Below are positions 27,945-37,639 of a stretch of 64,000 nucleotides of DNA, piece after piece; position 1 is the stretch's first letter; each line of letters opens with the position of its first letter. Made by a program: the position numbers and the translations under genes. The notes under the pieces were generated by a model, which saw only the letters and a program-made list of their open reading frames with translations, had not been told where the DNA came from and made no database searches. Origin of the DNA: Prochlorococcus sp. AG-409-L21 (GTDB lineage Bacteria > Cyanobacteriota > Cyanobacteriia > PCC-6307 > Cyanobiaceae); contig QCKH01000003.1 in assembly GCA_003215475.1 (NCBI GenBank), forward strand, positions 1 through 64,000. Direction: 5' to 3'.

Positions 27945-29192
27945 ATGCCTGAGCAATTCACTGCTTTGCCAGAGTGGCTTGCAAGGGGTGTAGTTGACTT
28001 GTTCCCATTAGCTACTGGCACTGCAAAAAACCAGACCTTTCAAGAGAAGCTTGAGAAATCTATAAATACTAAAAAGCCACTAAGAGTAAAATTTGGCATA
28101 GATCCAACTGGAACTGATATCCATTTAGGGCACAGCATACTTTTTAGAAAACTTAGAGCTTTTCAGGATGCTGGACATATTGCAGTTCTAATTATTGGTG
28201 ACTTTACTGCGAGGATTGGCGATCCAACAGGTAAAAGTAAAACACGTATTCAGTTAACTTCTGAAGAAGTAGAAGAAAATGCAAAGACATATCTACAACA
28301 ATTAGGTAATGGGAAACTTAAAAATGAATCACTCTTAGACTTTGAGACTAAAGGTAGGGTAGAAATTCATCGCAATAGTAAGTGGTTGGAGAATTTTGAT
28401 ATAGCAAAGATTATAGATCTTCTTAGCAAGTCAACTGTTGGACAGATGCTTGCAAAAGATGAATTTTCGAAACGCTATGCCTCAGGTATCCCTATTGCTT
28501 TACATGAGTTTTTATATCCTTTATTTCAAGGTTATGACTCAGTTGCAGTAGAAGCAGATATTGAACTTGGGGGAATAGATCAGAAATTTAATGTTGCTAT
28601 GGGACGTGATATTCAGCGTTATTTTGGCCAGCAACCTCAATTTGGGATGTTGTTGCCAATTCTTGTGGGTTTAGATGGTTCTCAGAAAATGAGTAAAAGT
28701 CTGGGAAACACTGTAGGTCTTTCAGAAGATGCTCTTTCAATGTATTCAAAATTAGAAAAGGTCCCTGATAGTCAAGTCTTAAATTACTTGAACTTATTAA
28801 CTGATTGTGATTTGCAAAACTTACCAGATGACCCAAGAGATCTTCAGAAGTTCATGGCTTTAAATGTAACAGCTCAATTTCATGGAATGTCTTCTGCAAA
28901 TATTGCTCAGAAAGATGCATCAAAGATTATTGCTGGTCTCAAGGAAACAGTAGAAGAAGTTCCAGAATCTTCAATTTCTTCTATTAGCTTCCCCGTAAAA
29001 GCTTTTTATTTGGTTAGCGCAATAGGCCTATGTTCAACCAGTAGTGAAGCTAGACGTCAAATCCAAGGAGGGGCTGTTCGCCTTGAGGGAGAAAAGATTC
29101 TCGATCCGAACTTAGAGTTCTTAGATGCAAAAGAACTTATTGGCAAGATATTTCAATTAGGGAAGAAAACTTTTAGGCGTATTTCTCATTAA
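27945..29192 (+). CDS. tyrS: Tyrosyl-tRNA synthetase
   Basis: 415 residues. Class I synthetase. [23 protein letters not shown] holds the HIGH-type motif HLGH, and [12 protein letters not shown] the KMSKS motif. An S4 anticodon-arm domain occupies the C-terminal 60 residues ([20 protein letters not shown]). The layout matches the TyrS2 (TyrZ-like) bacterial type. pyrF follows after 22 bases. Confidence 0.97.
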   Translation: MPEQFTALPEWLARGVVDLFPLATGTAKNQTFQEKLEKSINTKKPLRVKFGIDPTGTDIHLGHSILFRKLRAFQDAGHIAVLIIGDFTARIGDPTGKSKTRIQLTSEEVEENAKTYLQQLGNGKLKNESLLDFETKGRVEIHRNSKWLENFDIAKIIDLLSKSTVGQMLAKDEFSKRYASGIPIALHEFLYPLFQGYDSVAVEADIELGGIDQKFNVAMGRDIQRYFGQQPQFGMLLPILVGLDGSQKMSKSLGNTVGLSEDALSMYSKLEKVPDSQVLNYLNLLTDCDLQNLPDDPRDLQKFMALNVTAQFHGMSSANIAQKDASKIIAGLKETVEEVPESSISSISFPVKAFYLVSAIGLCSTSSEARRQIQGGAVRLEGEKILDPNLEFLDAKELIGKIFQLGKKTFRRISH

Positions 29193-29214
29193 TCAATCAC
29201 TTTAATTTAATTCA

Positions 29215-29943
29215 ATGATTTCTGAATTTAACTCTCAAGAAAAGTTGATTCTTGCATTGGATCAAATGAATGAATCTGAGATGCTTGTTTTGCTAGAAAA
29301 ATTGCCAAATTTGGTTTGGGTAAAAGTAGGGCTCGAATTATTTACCCTCTTGGGTCCAGAAGTTATCCTGCAATTGCGCCAATTAGGTAAAAAGGTTTTT
29401 TTAGACCTTAAGTTTCATGATATTCCTAGCACCATGGGAAGAGCTTGTTATAGAGCTGCAAAAACCGGCGCTGAATTGATCACCGTGCATGCTTGCGCTG
29501 GAAGAAAGGCATTAGAAGAGGCTAATCAATCAGCTATTGCTGGTGCGACAGAAGTTGGATTACCCCCTCCCAGTCTTTTGGCAGTTACTGTCTTAACAAG
29601 CTGGGATGCCCAAAACTTTGCTGATGAATTAGGCATCCATGAATCTTTAAGAGACCGTGTAATGAGGCTTGTAGACTTGGCTTATTCAGTAGGTCTTGGA
29701 GGTTGTGTTTGTTCACCTTTAGAAGTAGAAGAGTTACGGAGATCTTTTAAGGAACCTTTTCAATTAATCACTCCAGGGATTCGTTCTTCTTCAGTTGGTT
29801 TGGATGACCAGATAAGAGTAATGACTCCTATGGAAGCTATAAAAGCAGGCTCAACAAAATTAGTTGTTGGTAGAGAAATAACTTTGTCTAACAACCCTCA
29901 AGATGTCTTTAAGAAAATTTGTTGCGAATTAATGGAAAATTAA
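29215..29943 (+). CDS. pyrF: Orotidine 5'-phosphate decarboxylase
   Basis: 242 residues, TIM barrel. Last step of UMP synthesis. LILALDQMNESEML is the N-terminal strand and VFLDLKFHDIPSTMGRA the catalytic DxKxxDIPxT motif; LLAVTVLTSW, ITPGIRSS and KLVVGREIT bind the phosphate. Its stop overlaps the plsY stop by four bases on the opposite strand. Confidence 0.97.
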   Translation: MISEFNSQEKLILALDQMNESEMLVLLEKLPNLVWVKVGLELFTLLGPEVILQLRQLGKKVFLDLKFHDIPSTMGRACYRAAKTGAELITVHACAGRKALEEANQSAIAGATEVGLPPPSLLAVTVLTSWDAQNFADELGIHESLRDRVMRLVDLAYSVGLGGCVCSPLEVEELRRSFKEPFQLITPGIRSSSVGLDDQIRVMTPMEAIKAGSTKLVVGREITLSNNPQDVFKKICCELMEN

Positions 29944-30542
29944 TTTTTCTCTCCAATTTTAGGCTCTTTACCTTTCATTAATCTATTAATATTAGTTCGA
30001 TGTCTCCATAAAACCATTATCATTGCTACGAGGCTGATTAATAAATAAGGAATAGATAAATCACTTCTGAAAGTTAGAAACATTAAGATTGGAAGACTCA
30101 AAGAGGCGCAAATACTTGATAAAGAAACTATTCTGGAAATGCTTAAAGTTAAAATAAATACTCCAAGAGCACTAAGGCCTACGCTCCAAGAGATTCCAAG
30201 AAAAATACCTAACCCAGTTGCAACTGCTTTCCCTCCTTTTCCTCTTAACCAAATAGGCCAAATGTGACCTGATAAAGCTGATATACCTGCAGCAATTTGC
30301 CAGCTTTGATCTAAGAGGAACATTTTTGCTAATAAAATTGCAAAAATACCCTTAGATATATCTATTAATAGAACAATTACAGCTGGGATTTTTCCTACAT
30401 GACGAAGCACATTAGTGGCTCCAGTGGACCCAGAACCAATTTCTCTGATATCAATACCTAAAACCCACTTACCGGCAAGGTATCCACTAGGTATAGAACC
30501 AAAGAAATAACTTATTAAAAGGGAAAATATATTGATATAAAT
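29940..30542 (-). CDS. plsY: Glycerol-3-phosphate acyltransferase PlsY, no canonical start codon
   Basis: Membrane acyltransferase making lysophosphatidate from acyl-phosphate and glycerol-3-phosphate. The conserved N-terminal motif SYFFGSIPSGYLAGKW followed by IGSGSTGATNVLRHVGK lies upstream of the first ordinary start (GTG 30410), so the gene must begin earlier. In that frame, from the TGA at 30567-30569 down to 30411, there is no ATG, GTG or TTG; ATT at 30542 (or 30566) is the best guess and gives about 200 residues, the normal length. Several membrane helices. WPIWLRGKGGKAVATGLG is the second motif. A rare start or a base error is implied. Confidence 0.88.
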   Translation of the reverse strand: MYINIFSLLISYFFGSIPSGYLAGKWVLGIDIREIGSGSTGATNVLRHVGKIPAVIVLLIDISKGIFAILLAKMFLLDQSWQIAAGISALSGHIWPIWLRGKGGKAVATGLGIFLGISWSVGLSALGVFILTLSISRIVSLSSICASLSLPILMFLTFRSDLSIPYLLISLVAMIMVLWRHRTNINRLMKGKEPKIGEKN

Positions 30543-30556
30543 GATAGGTAAACCCT

Positions 30557-31591
30557 TTAAATTAATTCATCCTCAAGATACAACTCATCAGGAGTTGCTG
30601 CAAACGCAAGCCAAATAGGGAATTGAAGAATTGGGATCTCAATATTTCTCTCTGCAGCATCTATTAGAATTAAAGGCACCTCATTAGAAATTTCTAAACG
30701 ATCTGCTCTTTCAATAAGAGGACCTGAGCGCTCGAAAAGTACAACACCACTATTTGGACCAAAGTCTTCTCTATTAAGACCTAGTGCATCTTGAAGACCT
30801 CTTCGCCATTCTCCAAGGCGTTCTGGTTGACTTGCTAAGACTAGTGCTTGAAATCTATCTCCATATAATTCTCCAAGAATAGAAATTAATGCTGCTGAGA
30901 GAAGTATGTTTCTAGACCTGTTACCTCTACTAGGTTGGGCTCCTCTGCCACCCATATTGAAAAACCAATCTTCAAGGATTTCTTTATCTTGAGGTTCTAG
31001 GCTCCTTCGAAACTTCCAAGGATCAGCATAATAATCTGGTCCTTGTAGATATTGTTCCAACAGTTGGGTTATTAATTCTTTATCTGGTTTAAATGTATCA
31101 GCCACCGCTGAAATAGGCTCAATTTTCTCAGTTTCTTTTGTGAGATTAAGTTTGTTCTTATCAAGAGGAGAAGGTGAAACTAATACAGGCTGTTCTATTA
31201 GATCAAGCTGCTCAACTGACTGGCTTAGATCTTGAAATGCACCTTTAAGGTAATCTTGAAAACCCTTAACTCTTCTTGCAATTGAGTCTGATTGTCCTAG
31301 AAATGAAACTGATATTTCTTTTTCAATCTCTTTTTTTCTTTTTTCAAGTGTTTCTATTTCTTTCTTTAAAGTCTCTTTGTTTTTCTTAAGGTCTTGTAAA
31401 GCAAAGTCCAACAGATTATCTTTATTAACTGTATTGGGATTCCTATCATTAGCTGTTTCCTTTAGAGTTGATTTCTCATTTATAGAAGTTTCATTAAAAT
31501 TCTCTAGATTTAAATTTTCAGAGACTGAAAGCCCCTTTTCTTTATAATCTTCTGATTCTTCTTTGCTAGTTGAGAGATCTTTATCAGTCAT
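30557..31591 (-). CDS. DUF3086 family protein with coiled coil
   Basis: 344 residues, cyanobacterial family of unknown function. Residues about 1-60 are acidic and disordered, 65-125 form a Lys/Glu-rich coiled coil (LQDLKKNKETLKKEIETLEKR), and the C-terminal domain from about 190 is globular (YYADPWKFRRSLEPQDKEIL, VLASQPERLGEWRRGLQDALG). No catalytic motif seen. Lies directly before plsY and 38 bases after the DUF3119 gene, so it is probably in the same transcript. Confidence 0.85.
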   Translation of the reverse strand: MTDKDLSTSKEESEDYKEKGLSVSENLNLENFNETSINEKSTLKETANDRNPNTVNKDNLLDFALQDLKKNKETLKKEIETLEKRKKEIEKEISVSFLGQSDSIARRVKGFQDYLKGAFQDLSQSVEQLDLIEQPVLVSPSPLDKNKLNLTKETEKIEPISAVADTFKPDKELITQLLEQYLQGPDYYADPWKFRRSLEPQDKEILEDWFFNMGGRGAQPSRGNRSRNILLSAALISILGELYGDRFQALVLASQPERLGEWRRGLQDALGLNREDFGPNSGVVLFERSGPLIERADRLEISNEVPLILIDAAERNIEIPILQFPIWLAFAATPDELYLEDELI

Positions 31592-31629
31592 TTATTTTTT
31601 GGTAGGAATTAGTTTCTTGGTTTTTCAGT

Positions 31630-32037
31630 CTATTTTTGTACTATTTGCAGAGAACCCACATGCAATTTCAATTGATTTTCTAGCATTTCGCAGTCAAATA
31701 GAATTGGTAAAAGGTGAGGACTTGCAGTTTCTCTAAAATAAAGAATACCTGGTAATTGAGGTAAAAAGATTCGCCATGCTATCCAATTTTTATAAGGAAA
31801 GCATCTTATCTCTTTCCCTAATTGCAATACTACGAGATTCTCAGAAGTAAATTTTAATCTAAGAGTAAAAGATTGTAGTAATAAAAATAATCCGAAAACA
31901 GTTATGGCAATTGAAGCCCATGATGGAAGTGGGGTAAAAAATATAGTTAGTCCTATTATTAGAATAAGAGTAGGAAGTCTATACATAGGTTCGAGAATAA
32001 CTTCTTCAGACTTTTTCATGGTTGATAAAGAATTCAT
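31630..32037 (-). CDS. DUF3119 family membrane protein
   Basis: 135 residues. Two hydrophobic segments near residues 20-60 (LPTLILIIGLTIFFTPL, ASIAITVFGLFLLLQSF) and a soluble PH-like C-terminal half (LVVLQLGKEIRCFPYKNW). Family restricted to cyanobacteria and plastids, function unknown. It follows the MlaE-type permease by five bases, a spacing that suggests joint function in lipid transport. Confidence 0.82.
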   Translation of the reverse strand: MNSLSTMKKSEEVILEPMYRLPTLILIIGLTIFFTPLPSWASIAITVFGLFLLLQSFTLRLKFTSENLVVLQLGKEIRCFPYKNWIAWRIFLPQLPGILYFRETASPHLLPILFDCEMLENQLKLHVGSLQIVQK

Positions 32038-32042
32038 TTGGG

Positions 32043-32789
32043 TTACCCAAAAAGGATTTTAGTCAAAACAACATCCATTAAAGAAACAGTTAATAATGTC
32101 ATTACTACTGCTCCAGTAGTACTGGTTCCTACTTCTTTAGCACCACCCTTAGTTGTTAATCCCCAACCGCAAGCTATTACAGCTATTTGCAGACCAAATA
32201 CAATTGCTTTTATTAGCATGAACGGTAGATCACTTAGAAATATCCAGCTTTTAACAGAATTCCAAAAAACTCCTGGAGGGATGCTATAAAAAACAGTACT
32301 GCTAATTTGACCACTCCACAAGGCTACTGAGAAAAATAGCAAGCATTGTAGAGGGGCCATTACAACCATTGCAATTAGTCTGGGTACAACAAGATATTCA
32401 ACTGGGTCAGTTTTAAGCATTGTTATCGCATCAATTTGCTCAGTAACTTTCATTGTGCCTAATTGAGCTGCATAAGCTGTGGCAACCTTACCTGTTAGTA
32501 GTGTTGCAGTAAGTAGAGGAGCAATTTCTCTCGCCAAGCCAATTGCTAATAATCCACCGACTTCAGAGCCAAGACCTTGTCTGCTTAGTTCAGCAGCAAC
32601 TTGAATATTAAAAACGGTTCCTGCTGAAACACCTGTAATTAAAACTATTAGAAAGCTTGATGGACCAGCTTCCATTAGTTGATCTGTTAAATCAGATTTG
32701 TTGAAGTTTCCTTTTGCTGCTGAGGCTACTGCTTGTCCACCAATAATTAGACTACTGCCAAGTCTCTTTAACCAGCGGGGCGTTTTCAT
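32043..32789 (-). CDS. MlaE/YrbE-type ABC lipid transporter permease
   Basis: 248 residues, five or six membrane helices. FLIVLITGVSAGTVFNIQVAAELSRQG, GLAREIAPLLTATLLTGKVATAYAAQLGTMKVTEQIDAI and YLVVPRLIAMVVMAPLQC are the MlaE (TGD1) blocks including the EQIDA coupling motif. Members move phospholipids or galactolipids between membranes with an MlaF ATPase and MCE protein, which are not in this window. ATGA overlap (four bases) with the transporter gene upstream. Confidence 0.92.
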   Translation of the reverse strand: MKTPRWLKRLGSSLIIGGQAVASAAKGNFNKSDLTDQLMEAGPSSFLIVLITGVSAGTVFNIQVAAELSRQGLGSEVGGLLAIGLAREIAPLLTATLLTGKVATAYAAQLGTMKVTEQIDAITMLKTDPVEYLVVPRLIAMVVMAPLQCLLFFSVALWSGQISSTVFYSIPPGVFWNSVKSWIFLSDLPFMLIKAIVFGLQIAVIACGWGLTTKGGAKEVGTSTTGAVVMTLLTVSLMDVVLTKILFG

Positions 32790-34207
32790 AATCTTTGAAC
32801 TTGATACTTGGCTTTGTGATCAGTCCAGCCTTTCATTATAAATAATCCAAAAACTACAAATAATGAAGGGATAAGGCCCATACAAATACGAATAGTTGTT
32901 ATTGCAGTTGCTGATTGTTCTGTACATTCAGCAAGAGCAATACAGTCAAATGAGGATCGATAACCTGCAAATGTAAGAAGAACCCCAAGTAATTGGACAC
33001 TTAATCCAATTCCAATTTTCTGAATCAGAACCATCCATGCTGTATAAATTCCTGCAGGTTTATCTGGATCAGCATCAACAGCATCTGGTAGCAAAGACCA
33101 GGGGATAAGGTATGCCGTTGAAGCTCCGAATCCTAAAAATAGAATTGTTATTAATAAGAAAAGCATTTTTAAAGATTCGAGACTAGTAAAACTTAATAGG
33201 CTATTTACAGATAATCCAGATGAGATTGGTGGCAATATCATTATTACTAAGCATGATCCAATCCAAAAAGATGCTCCTTGAAACAGTGCTTTAATCCTTC
33301 CGCGTTTATTTGAGTAAATACTCCAGTATTGAAGTCCTATAAGAGCACTTATTTGAAAAGGTATTGGGATCCATTTGGAAATTTCAGTAGGTACTTTCAT
33401 CACTTGTTCTAAATAAATTAGAGACACTGTTTGCATTAATTGGAGACCACACCAAAGAAGTAAATAAAGACCAATAATTTGGATAAAACGCTTATTATTA
33501 AAAATCCTTTTTAATTGCAGTTTTAAAGGTTCAGTTGAGATAATTGGTTTTCTTGCTTTTTTTGCAAAAGGAGCTAATCCCCAACAAGAAAGTAAAGTAG
33601 TGCAAGTTGCTATTAAACCGGATATTCTTCCCATATGGAGATATCCATTATCTCCTGAGGATAAAAGTGAAGCTGCAACAATCAGTCCGCTTAATCCAGC
33701 AAGAATAGAGCCAGTAAATCTTGCTGCATTTAATCTTGTCCTTATTGAGGTCTCTTGAGTTATCTCTGTTGATAACGCTGCAAAAGGAAGATTGACACTT
33801 GTATAAGCAGTCATCAATAAGATAGTTATAGCTATGTAATAGAGAGTCTTTTCGGATGTATTGCCTGAAGGAACCCACCAAATAGCTGCAAGGCTAATTC
33901 CAAGTGGCAGAGCGGCGCCGATCATCCAAGGAAGTCTTGGACCCCACCTTGACTTTGTATTGTCACTTAGCCAACCAATTAGAGGGTCGTTAATCGCATC
34001 CCAGATTTTTATTACCATTAGTAAAGAGCCAGCCATAAAGGCAGGCAATCCAGCAGCGCTTGTGAAAAAAGTAAATAAATAGAAGCCAAGTTGAGTAGCA
34101 GCTAGTCCGGTACCAGCATCTCCCAAGCCATAAGAAAACATCAGCCTTCGGCGAGCCCCTTTTCTAAATGTGGGTTTTTTTTCTAAGTTCGTTAAAGGGG
34201 TCTGCAC
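32786..34207 (-). CDS. MFS_2 (GPH-type) transporter
   Basis: 473 residues, about twelve membrane helices. The N-terminal region MFSYGLGDAGTGLAATQLGFYLFTFFT and IKIWDAINDPLIGWLSDNTKSRWGPRLPWM are signatures of the glycoside-pentoside-hexuronide/cation symporter branch, with the conserved Asp pair in WDAINDPLIG. Substrate unknown; cyanobacterial members sit near lipid and pigment genes. GTG start. Overlaps the MlaE permease by four bases and heads the minus-strand run to plsY. Confidence 0.88.
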   Translation of the reverse strand: MQTPLTNLEKKPTFRKGARRRLMFSYGLGDAGTGLAATQLGFYLFTFFTSAAGLPAFMAGSLLMVIKIWDAINDPLIGWLSDNTKSRWGPRLPWMIGAALPLGISLAAIWWVPSGNTSEKTLYYIAITILLMTAYTSVNLPFAALSTEITQETSIRTRLNAARFTGSILAGLSGLIVAASLLSSGDNGYLHMGRISGLIATCTTLLSCWGLAPFAKKARKPIISTEPLKLQLKRIFNNKRFIQIIGLYLLLWCGLQLMQTVSLIYLEQVMKVPTEISKWIPIPFQISALIGLQYWSIYSNKRGRIKALFQGASFWIGSCLVIMILPPISSGLSVNSLLSFTSLESLKMLFLLITILFLGFGASTAYLIPWSLLPDAVDADPDKPAGIYTAWMVLIQKIGIGLSVQLLGVLLTFAGYRSSFDCIALAECTEQSATAITTIRICMGLIPSLFVVFGLFIMKGWTDHKAKYQVQRL

Positions 34208-34279
34208 AAGGTAATAATGGAGGAAGTACTAAGAAAGCATTCAGTTCATTTTTTGGACTGATTAGTTTTGATACTTAGT

Positions 34280-34350
<71 letters not shown>

Positions 34351-34365
34351 TTTTAAAGAAATTAA

Positions 34366-36438
34366 TCACTTAATTAGAGATGAGCAATAATTTTCTGCAC
34401 ATATCAAAATAAGGCTTCTGCTTTCTACTTGTATTTCTATTTGATTAGAGATTTCTTTTGCTTGAAGATTTTCTGGAGTGCTAGCAGTTGTATCAACTAA
34501 TTTCATCCATTTTGAAGTTGGCTTAGGCAATTCAAATTTTAGAGGTTGATTGTATGCATTCAAACCTAGCCATACAACAGCTCCCTTGTCATCTTGATTA
34601 ATGCTATAGCTGATTGTGTGGGACCAGCTTCCCCAATCTGGTTTCTGAGCTTTGACGCCATGCCATTGAAACCAAAATTTCCTTTTATTTTCAGTAAAAG
34701 AAGCTTGTGAGTTTATACAGGATTCAGGGCTAAAGAAATCTGAAAGAGTTTTTCTAATTATTATGAGTTTTTTAACAAATTCTTTTAGGTCATTATCACA
34801 ATCACTTTGTTCCCAAATCATCCAACCAAGAGGAGTATTTTGACACCAAGCATTATTATTTCCTCCTTGGCTTCTTCCTACTTCATCACCCATTAGAATC
34901 ATTGGGATTCCAGGAGATAAAAGTAAACTTGAGAAAAGATTTCTCTGTTGTCGACTTCTAATATTATTTAAATCTTTATTTATGCAAGGACCCTCAATAC
35001 CATGATTCCAACTATTATTATGATTTTCACCATCACGGTTACTTTCTCCATTAGATAAATTATGTTTTTTATTAAAACTAAGTAGATCAATTAAGGTGAA
35101 ACCATCATGAGAAGTTATGAAATTGACTGATTTTTTGACTGAATTTTTTGAGTCTTTATAAATTGCTGAACTGCCAGTTAAACGATCTTTTAATGGCCAT
35201 GTAGTATTTTTATCTCCTTTCCAGAATCTTCTTAAATCATCTCTGAAGTGTCCATTCCAGGTGCTTATTCTTTTTGCAGGGAAATCTGAAAGTCGATAAA
35301 GTCCACCACAGTCCCAAGGTTCACTTATAAGTTTTAATTGACATAACAATGGATCTGACTCTATTTCTTCAAATATAGGAGGAGTTTCTAGAGGAGCTAA
35401 ATCTTTTCCCCTGCTTAGTGCAACACCTAAATCAAACCGAAAACCATCAACACCAAGTTCATTAGTCCAGCATCTTATTGATTCCAGTATTAATTGTCTA
35501 ACAATAGGTTGATTTGCTGCGATTGTATTACCACAACCAGTCACATCGAGAAATTCACCTTGCTCATTTTTGTGGTAATAAATTGACTCACCAAATCCTT
35601 TCCAGCTAATGCAAGGACCGTTTTGATTTCCTTCTGTAGTGTGATTATAAACAACATCAAGGATAATTTCTATCCCGTTATCATGCGCAGTTTCTACAAG
35701 CTTACGAAATTGATCTCTGGGTGATAGTGAACTTTCTTTAGAAATATAATTTTGATGAGGAGTAAACCAATTAATTGGACTATAACCCCAGTAATTTTCT
35801 AAACCATTTGGTGCATCTGAGGGATCAAATGAAAATACTGGTAGTAGTTCGATTGCTGTTATTCCTAAATCGTTTAGATAAGGAATTTTGTCTATTAATC
35901 CAATAAAAGTTCCTTTATACTTTTCATCTAATCCTGATGCTTTGCTCAGTGTAAAACCACCTACATGTAATTCATAAATAATAGTTTTATCCCAGGGATA
36001 TCTTGGCCTAGGATGATCTTTAAAATTAAATTCATTTCTTTCTGAAACCACCCCTTTTAAAAATACTAATCCTTCAAACTGAGAATATTTATAGCCTGGT
36101 TTCCTTTCAAAAGTTTCCCAGCCGGCTATTTCTCTTGCACATGGGTCTAACAATACTTTCCCAGAGTCAAGATTATTTTTTCCGAAAGGATCTTTGCTAT
36201 ATACCTTATAAGCATAAAAACAACCTAAAGAAAGATTTTCTACTTCAATATGCCAATAGTCTCCAGATTTATTTTCTTTGCTGAAACTAATTATTTGTTC
36301 AGGCTTAGTATCATATCCATTAGCAAATAGTAAAAGCTCTAAATGAGCTGCATTTGGAGCTGCTACTGAAAAATTTACGCCTCTTTTAGTTATAGAGCTA
36401 CCTAGAGGCCAAGCTGAACCGGTGTTGGTTTTGCTCAC
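34366..36438 (-). CDS. glgX: Glycogen debranching enzyme (isoamylase family)
   Basis: 690 residues. GH13 enzyme hydrolysing alpha-1,6 branches of glycogen. N-terminal CBM48 (WPLGSSITKRGVNFSVAAPNAAHLELLLF), then the catalytic barrel: IILDVVYNHTTEGN, GVDGFRFDLGVAL with the nucleophile Asp, LISEPWDCGG with the acid/base Glu and FITSHDGFTLIDLL. Insertion MGDEVGRSQGGNNNAWCQ is GlgX-typical. In cyanobacteria it mobilises night-time glycogen. Convergent with tRNA-Gly. Confidence 0.95.
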   Translation of the reverse strand: MSKTNTGSAWPLGSSITKRGVNFSVAAPNAAHLELLLFANGYDTKPEQIISFSKENKSGDYWHIEVENLSLGCFYAYKVYSKDPFGKNNLDSGKVLLDPCAREIAGWETFERKPGYKYSQFEGLVFLKGVVSERNEFNFKDHPRPRYPWDKTIIYELHVGGFTLSKASGLDEKYKGTFIGLIDKIPYLNDLGITAIELLPVFSFDPSDAPNGLENYWGYSPINWFTPHQNYISKESSLSPRDQFRKLVETAHDNGIEIILDVVYNHTTEGNQNGPCISWKGFGESIYYHKNEQGEFLDVTGCGNTIAANQPIVRQLILESIRCWTNELGVDGFRFDLGVALSRGKDLAPLETPPIFEEIESDPLLCQLKLISEPWDCGGLYRLSDFPAKRISTWNGHFRDDLRRFWKGDKNTTWPLKDRLTGSSAIYKDSKNSVKKSVNFITSHDGFTLIDLLSFNKKHNLSNGESNRDGENHNNSWNHGIEGPCINKDLNNIRSRQQRNLFSSLLLSPGIPMILMGDEVGRSQGGNNNAWCQNTPLGWMIWEQSDCDNDLKEFVKKLIIIRKTLSDFFSPESCINSQASFTENKRKFWFQWHGVKAQKPDWGSWSHTISYSINQDDKGAVVWLGLNAYNQPLKFELPKPTSKWMKLVDTTASTPENLQAKEISNQIEIQVESRSLILICAENYCSSLIK

Positions 36439-36506
36439 TGAATTTTTCTCCTATAAACAGCAAGCATTATTTACAAGCTAATGCCATAGTTTTTTTTAGC
36501 AACGTC

Positions 36507-37163
36507 ATGTCTGAATTTCTCTCATTTGATTTTGAAAGTTCTCTTCATCGAGTTAGAGAGGGGTTGTGGATGTTTCCTTCTAAAACAGCTGCTGATGGAG
36601 TTGTTTCATGGTGGTTGAATTGTTCTCCTGAGCCAGTTTTGATTGATTGCCCTGAAATTACAGTAGAAGTTTTAAATGATCTAAGAAAACTTTCGGAAGG
36701 ATCAAATCCAAGGATTATCCTTACTAACCGATATTCACATGGCAAAGTATCGCAATTGAGTAAAGAGCTTGAATGGCCTGTCCTTTTACAAGAACAAGAA
36801 TCATACTTGCTCCCTGGTATAGAGCTTCTCCAAACCTTTTCAAATGAAGATAAGACTGCTTCTGGTTTGAGGTTGCTTTGGACGCCTGGACCAACTCCTG
36901 GAAGTTGTGTTGTCCATGCTCCAGAGCCTTGGAATGTGCTGTTCTGCGGACGTTTGTTAATTCCAGTTGCAAATGGTCGAATTCATTCTGTGCATACTCC
37001 AAAGACTTTTCATTGGACTATGCAGCAGAAAAGTTTAGAAAAATTACGCTCATGGATTCCTTCAAACTCCTTGCCCCAAATAGCTTCTGGTCAATGCTCA
37101 CATTTGTTTGGTGAGAATAAAATTGCTTCTTGGGATGCATGGGAGCAAAAAATAATTGGTTAA
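36507..37163 (+). CDS. Metallo-beta-lactamase-fold protein with degenerate metal site
   Basis: 218 residues. The layout of strands (GLWMFPSKTAADGVVSWWLNCSPEPVLIDCPE, IILTNRYSHGKVSQL, LRLLWTPGPTPGSCVVHAP, VLFCGRLLIP) follows the MBL fold, but the usual HxHxDH is replaced by NRYSHG, so only one His remains in that loop. Conserved in marine cyanobacteria; activity uncertain and probably not classical zinc hydrolysis. Single gene divergent from glgX. Confidence 0.78.
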   Translation: MSEFLSFDFESSLHRVREGLWMFPSKTAADGVVSWWLNCSPEPVLIDCPEITVEVLNDLRKLSEGSNPRIILTNRYSHGKVSQLSKELEWPVLLQEQESYLLPGIELLQTFSNEDKTASGLRLLWTPGPTPGSCVVHAPEPWNVLFCGRLLIPVANGRIHSVHTPKTFHWTMQQKSLEKLRSWIPSNSLPQIASGQCSHLFGENKIASWDAWEQKIIG

Positions 37164-37317
37164 TTTTTCTTCAAACTCTGGTATAAAGCTTTGCGCCAGC
37201 TTACTTTTCTATTGCCTCAATCGCTTTGTCTCCATACCATTAGCTGGTTGGCGTGTTTGTTGATTGACTTTTAGGAGTCTTTTTAACTTTCACCCTCTGC
37301 TAAAACACACTTTTACA

Positions 37318-37593
37318 ATGAACAAAGCAGATCTCGTTAATTTGGTTGCAGCTCGTACAGAGCTAACTAAGACAGACGTGGCACTTGTTGTCGATGCTGC
37401 CATAGAAACAATTGTCGACTCAGTCGTGGAAGGCAAAAAAGTCTCCATACTAGGGTTTGGTTCATTTGAGCCTCGCGATCGCTCTGCTCGTCAAGGACTC
37501 AATCCAAAGACTGGGGAAAAAATCAAGATCCCTGCAAAACGTGTACCTGCATTTACAGCAGGTAAATTGTTTAAGGATCGTGTTCAAGGCTGA
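37318..37593 (+). CDS. hup: HU-family DNA-binding protein
   Basis: 91 residues from ATG 37318. MNKADLVNLVAARTELTKTDVALVVDAAIETI forms the dimer helices and VSILGFGSFEPRDRSARQGLNPKTGEKIKIPAKRVPAF the DNA-binding arms and core. The frame is open from 37264, but the extra 18 residues do not belong to HU and would cover the probable promoter region, so the internal ATG is preferred. Nucleoid protein, abundant and highly expressed. Confidence 0.95.
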   Translation: MNKADLVNLVAARTELTKTDVALVVDAAIETIVDSVVEGKKVSILGFGSFEPRDRSARQGLNPKTGEKIKIPAKRVPAFTAGKLFKDRVQG

Positions 37594-37639
37594 TTGAACA
37601 TTTTCAAAAAGTTCCATTAGTTTGAATTCAATTGATTAT

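Noticed and set aside
32038..32289. Plus-strand open frame opposite the MlaE permease
   Set aside because: Antisense of a clear conserved gene.
36724..37114. Open frames on both strands over the MBL-fold gene
   Set aside because: No conserved features; the MBL-like frame explains the region.
37264..37317. Upstream start of HU giving 18 extra residues
   Set aside because: Extra residues are unlike HU, and the region more likely holds the promoter and leader.
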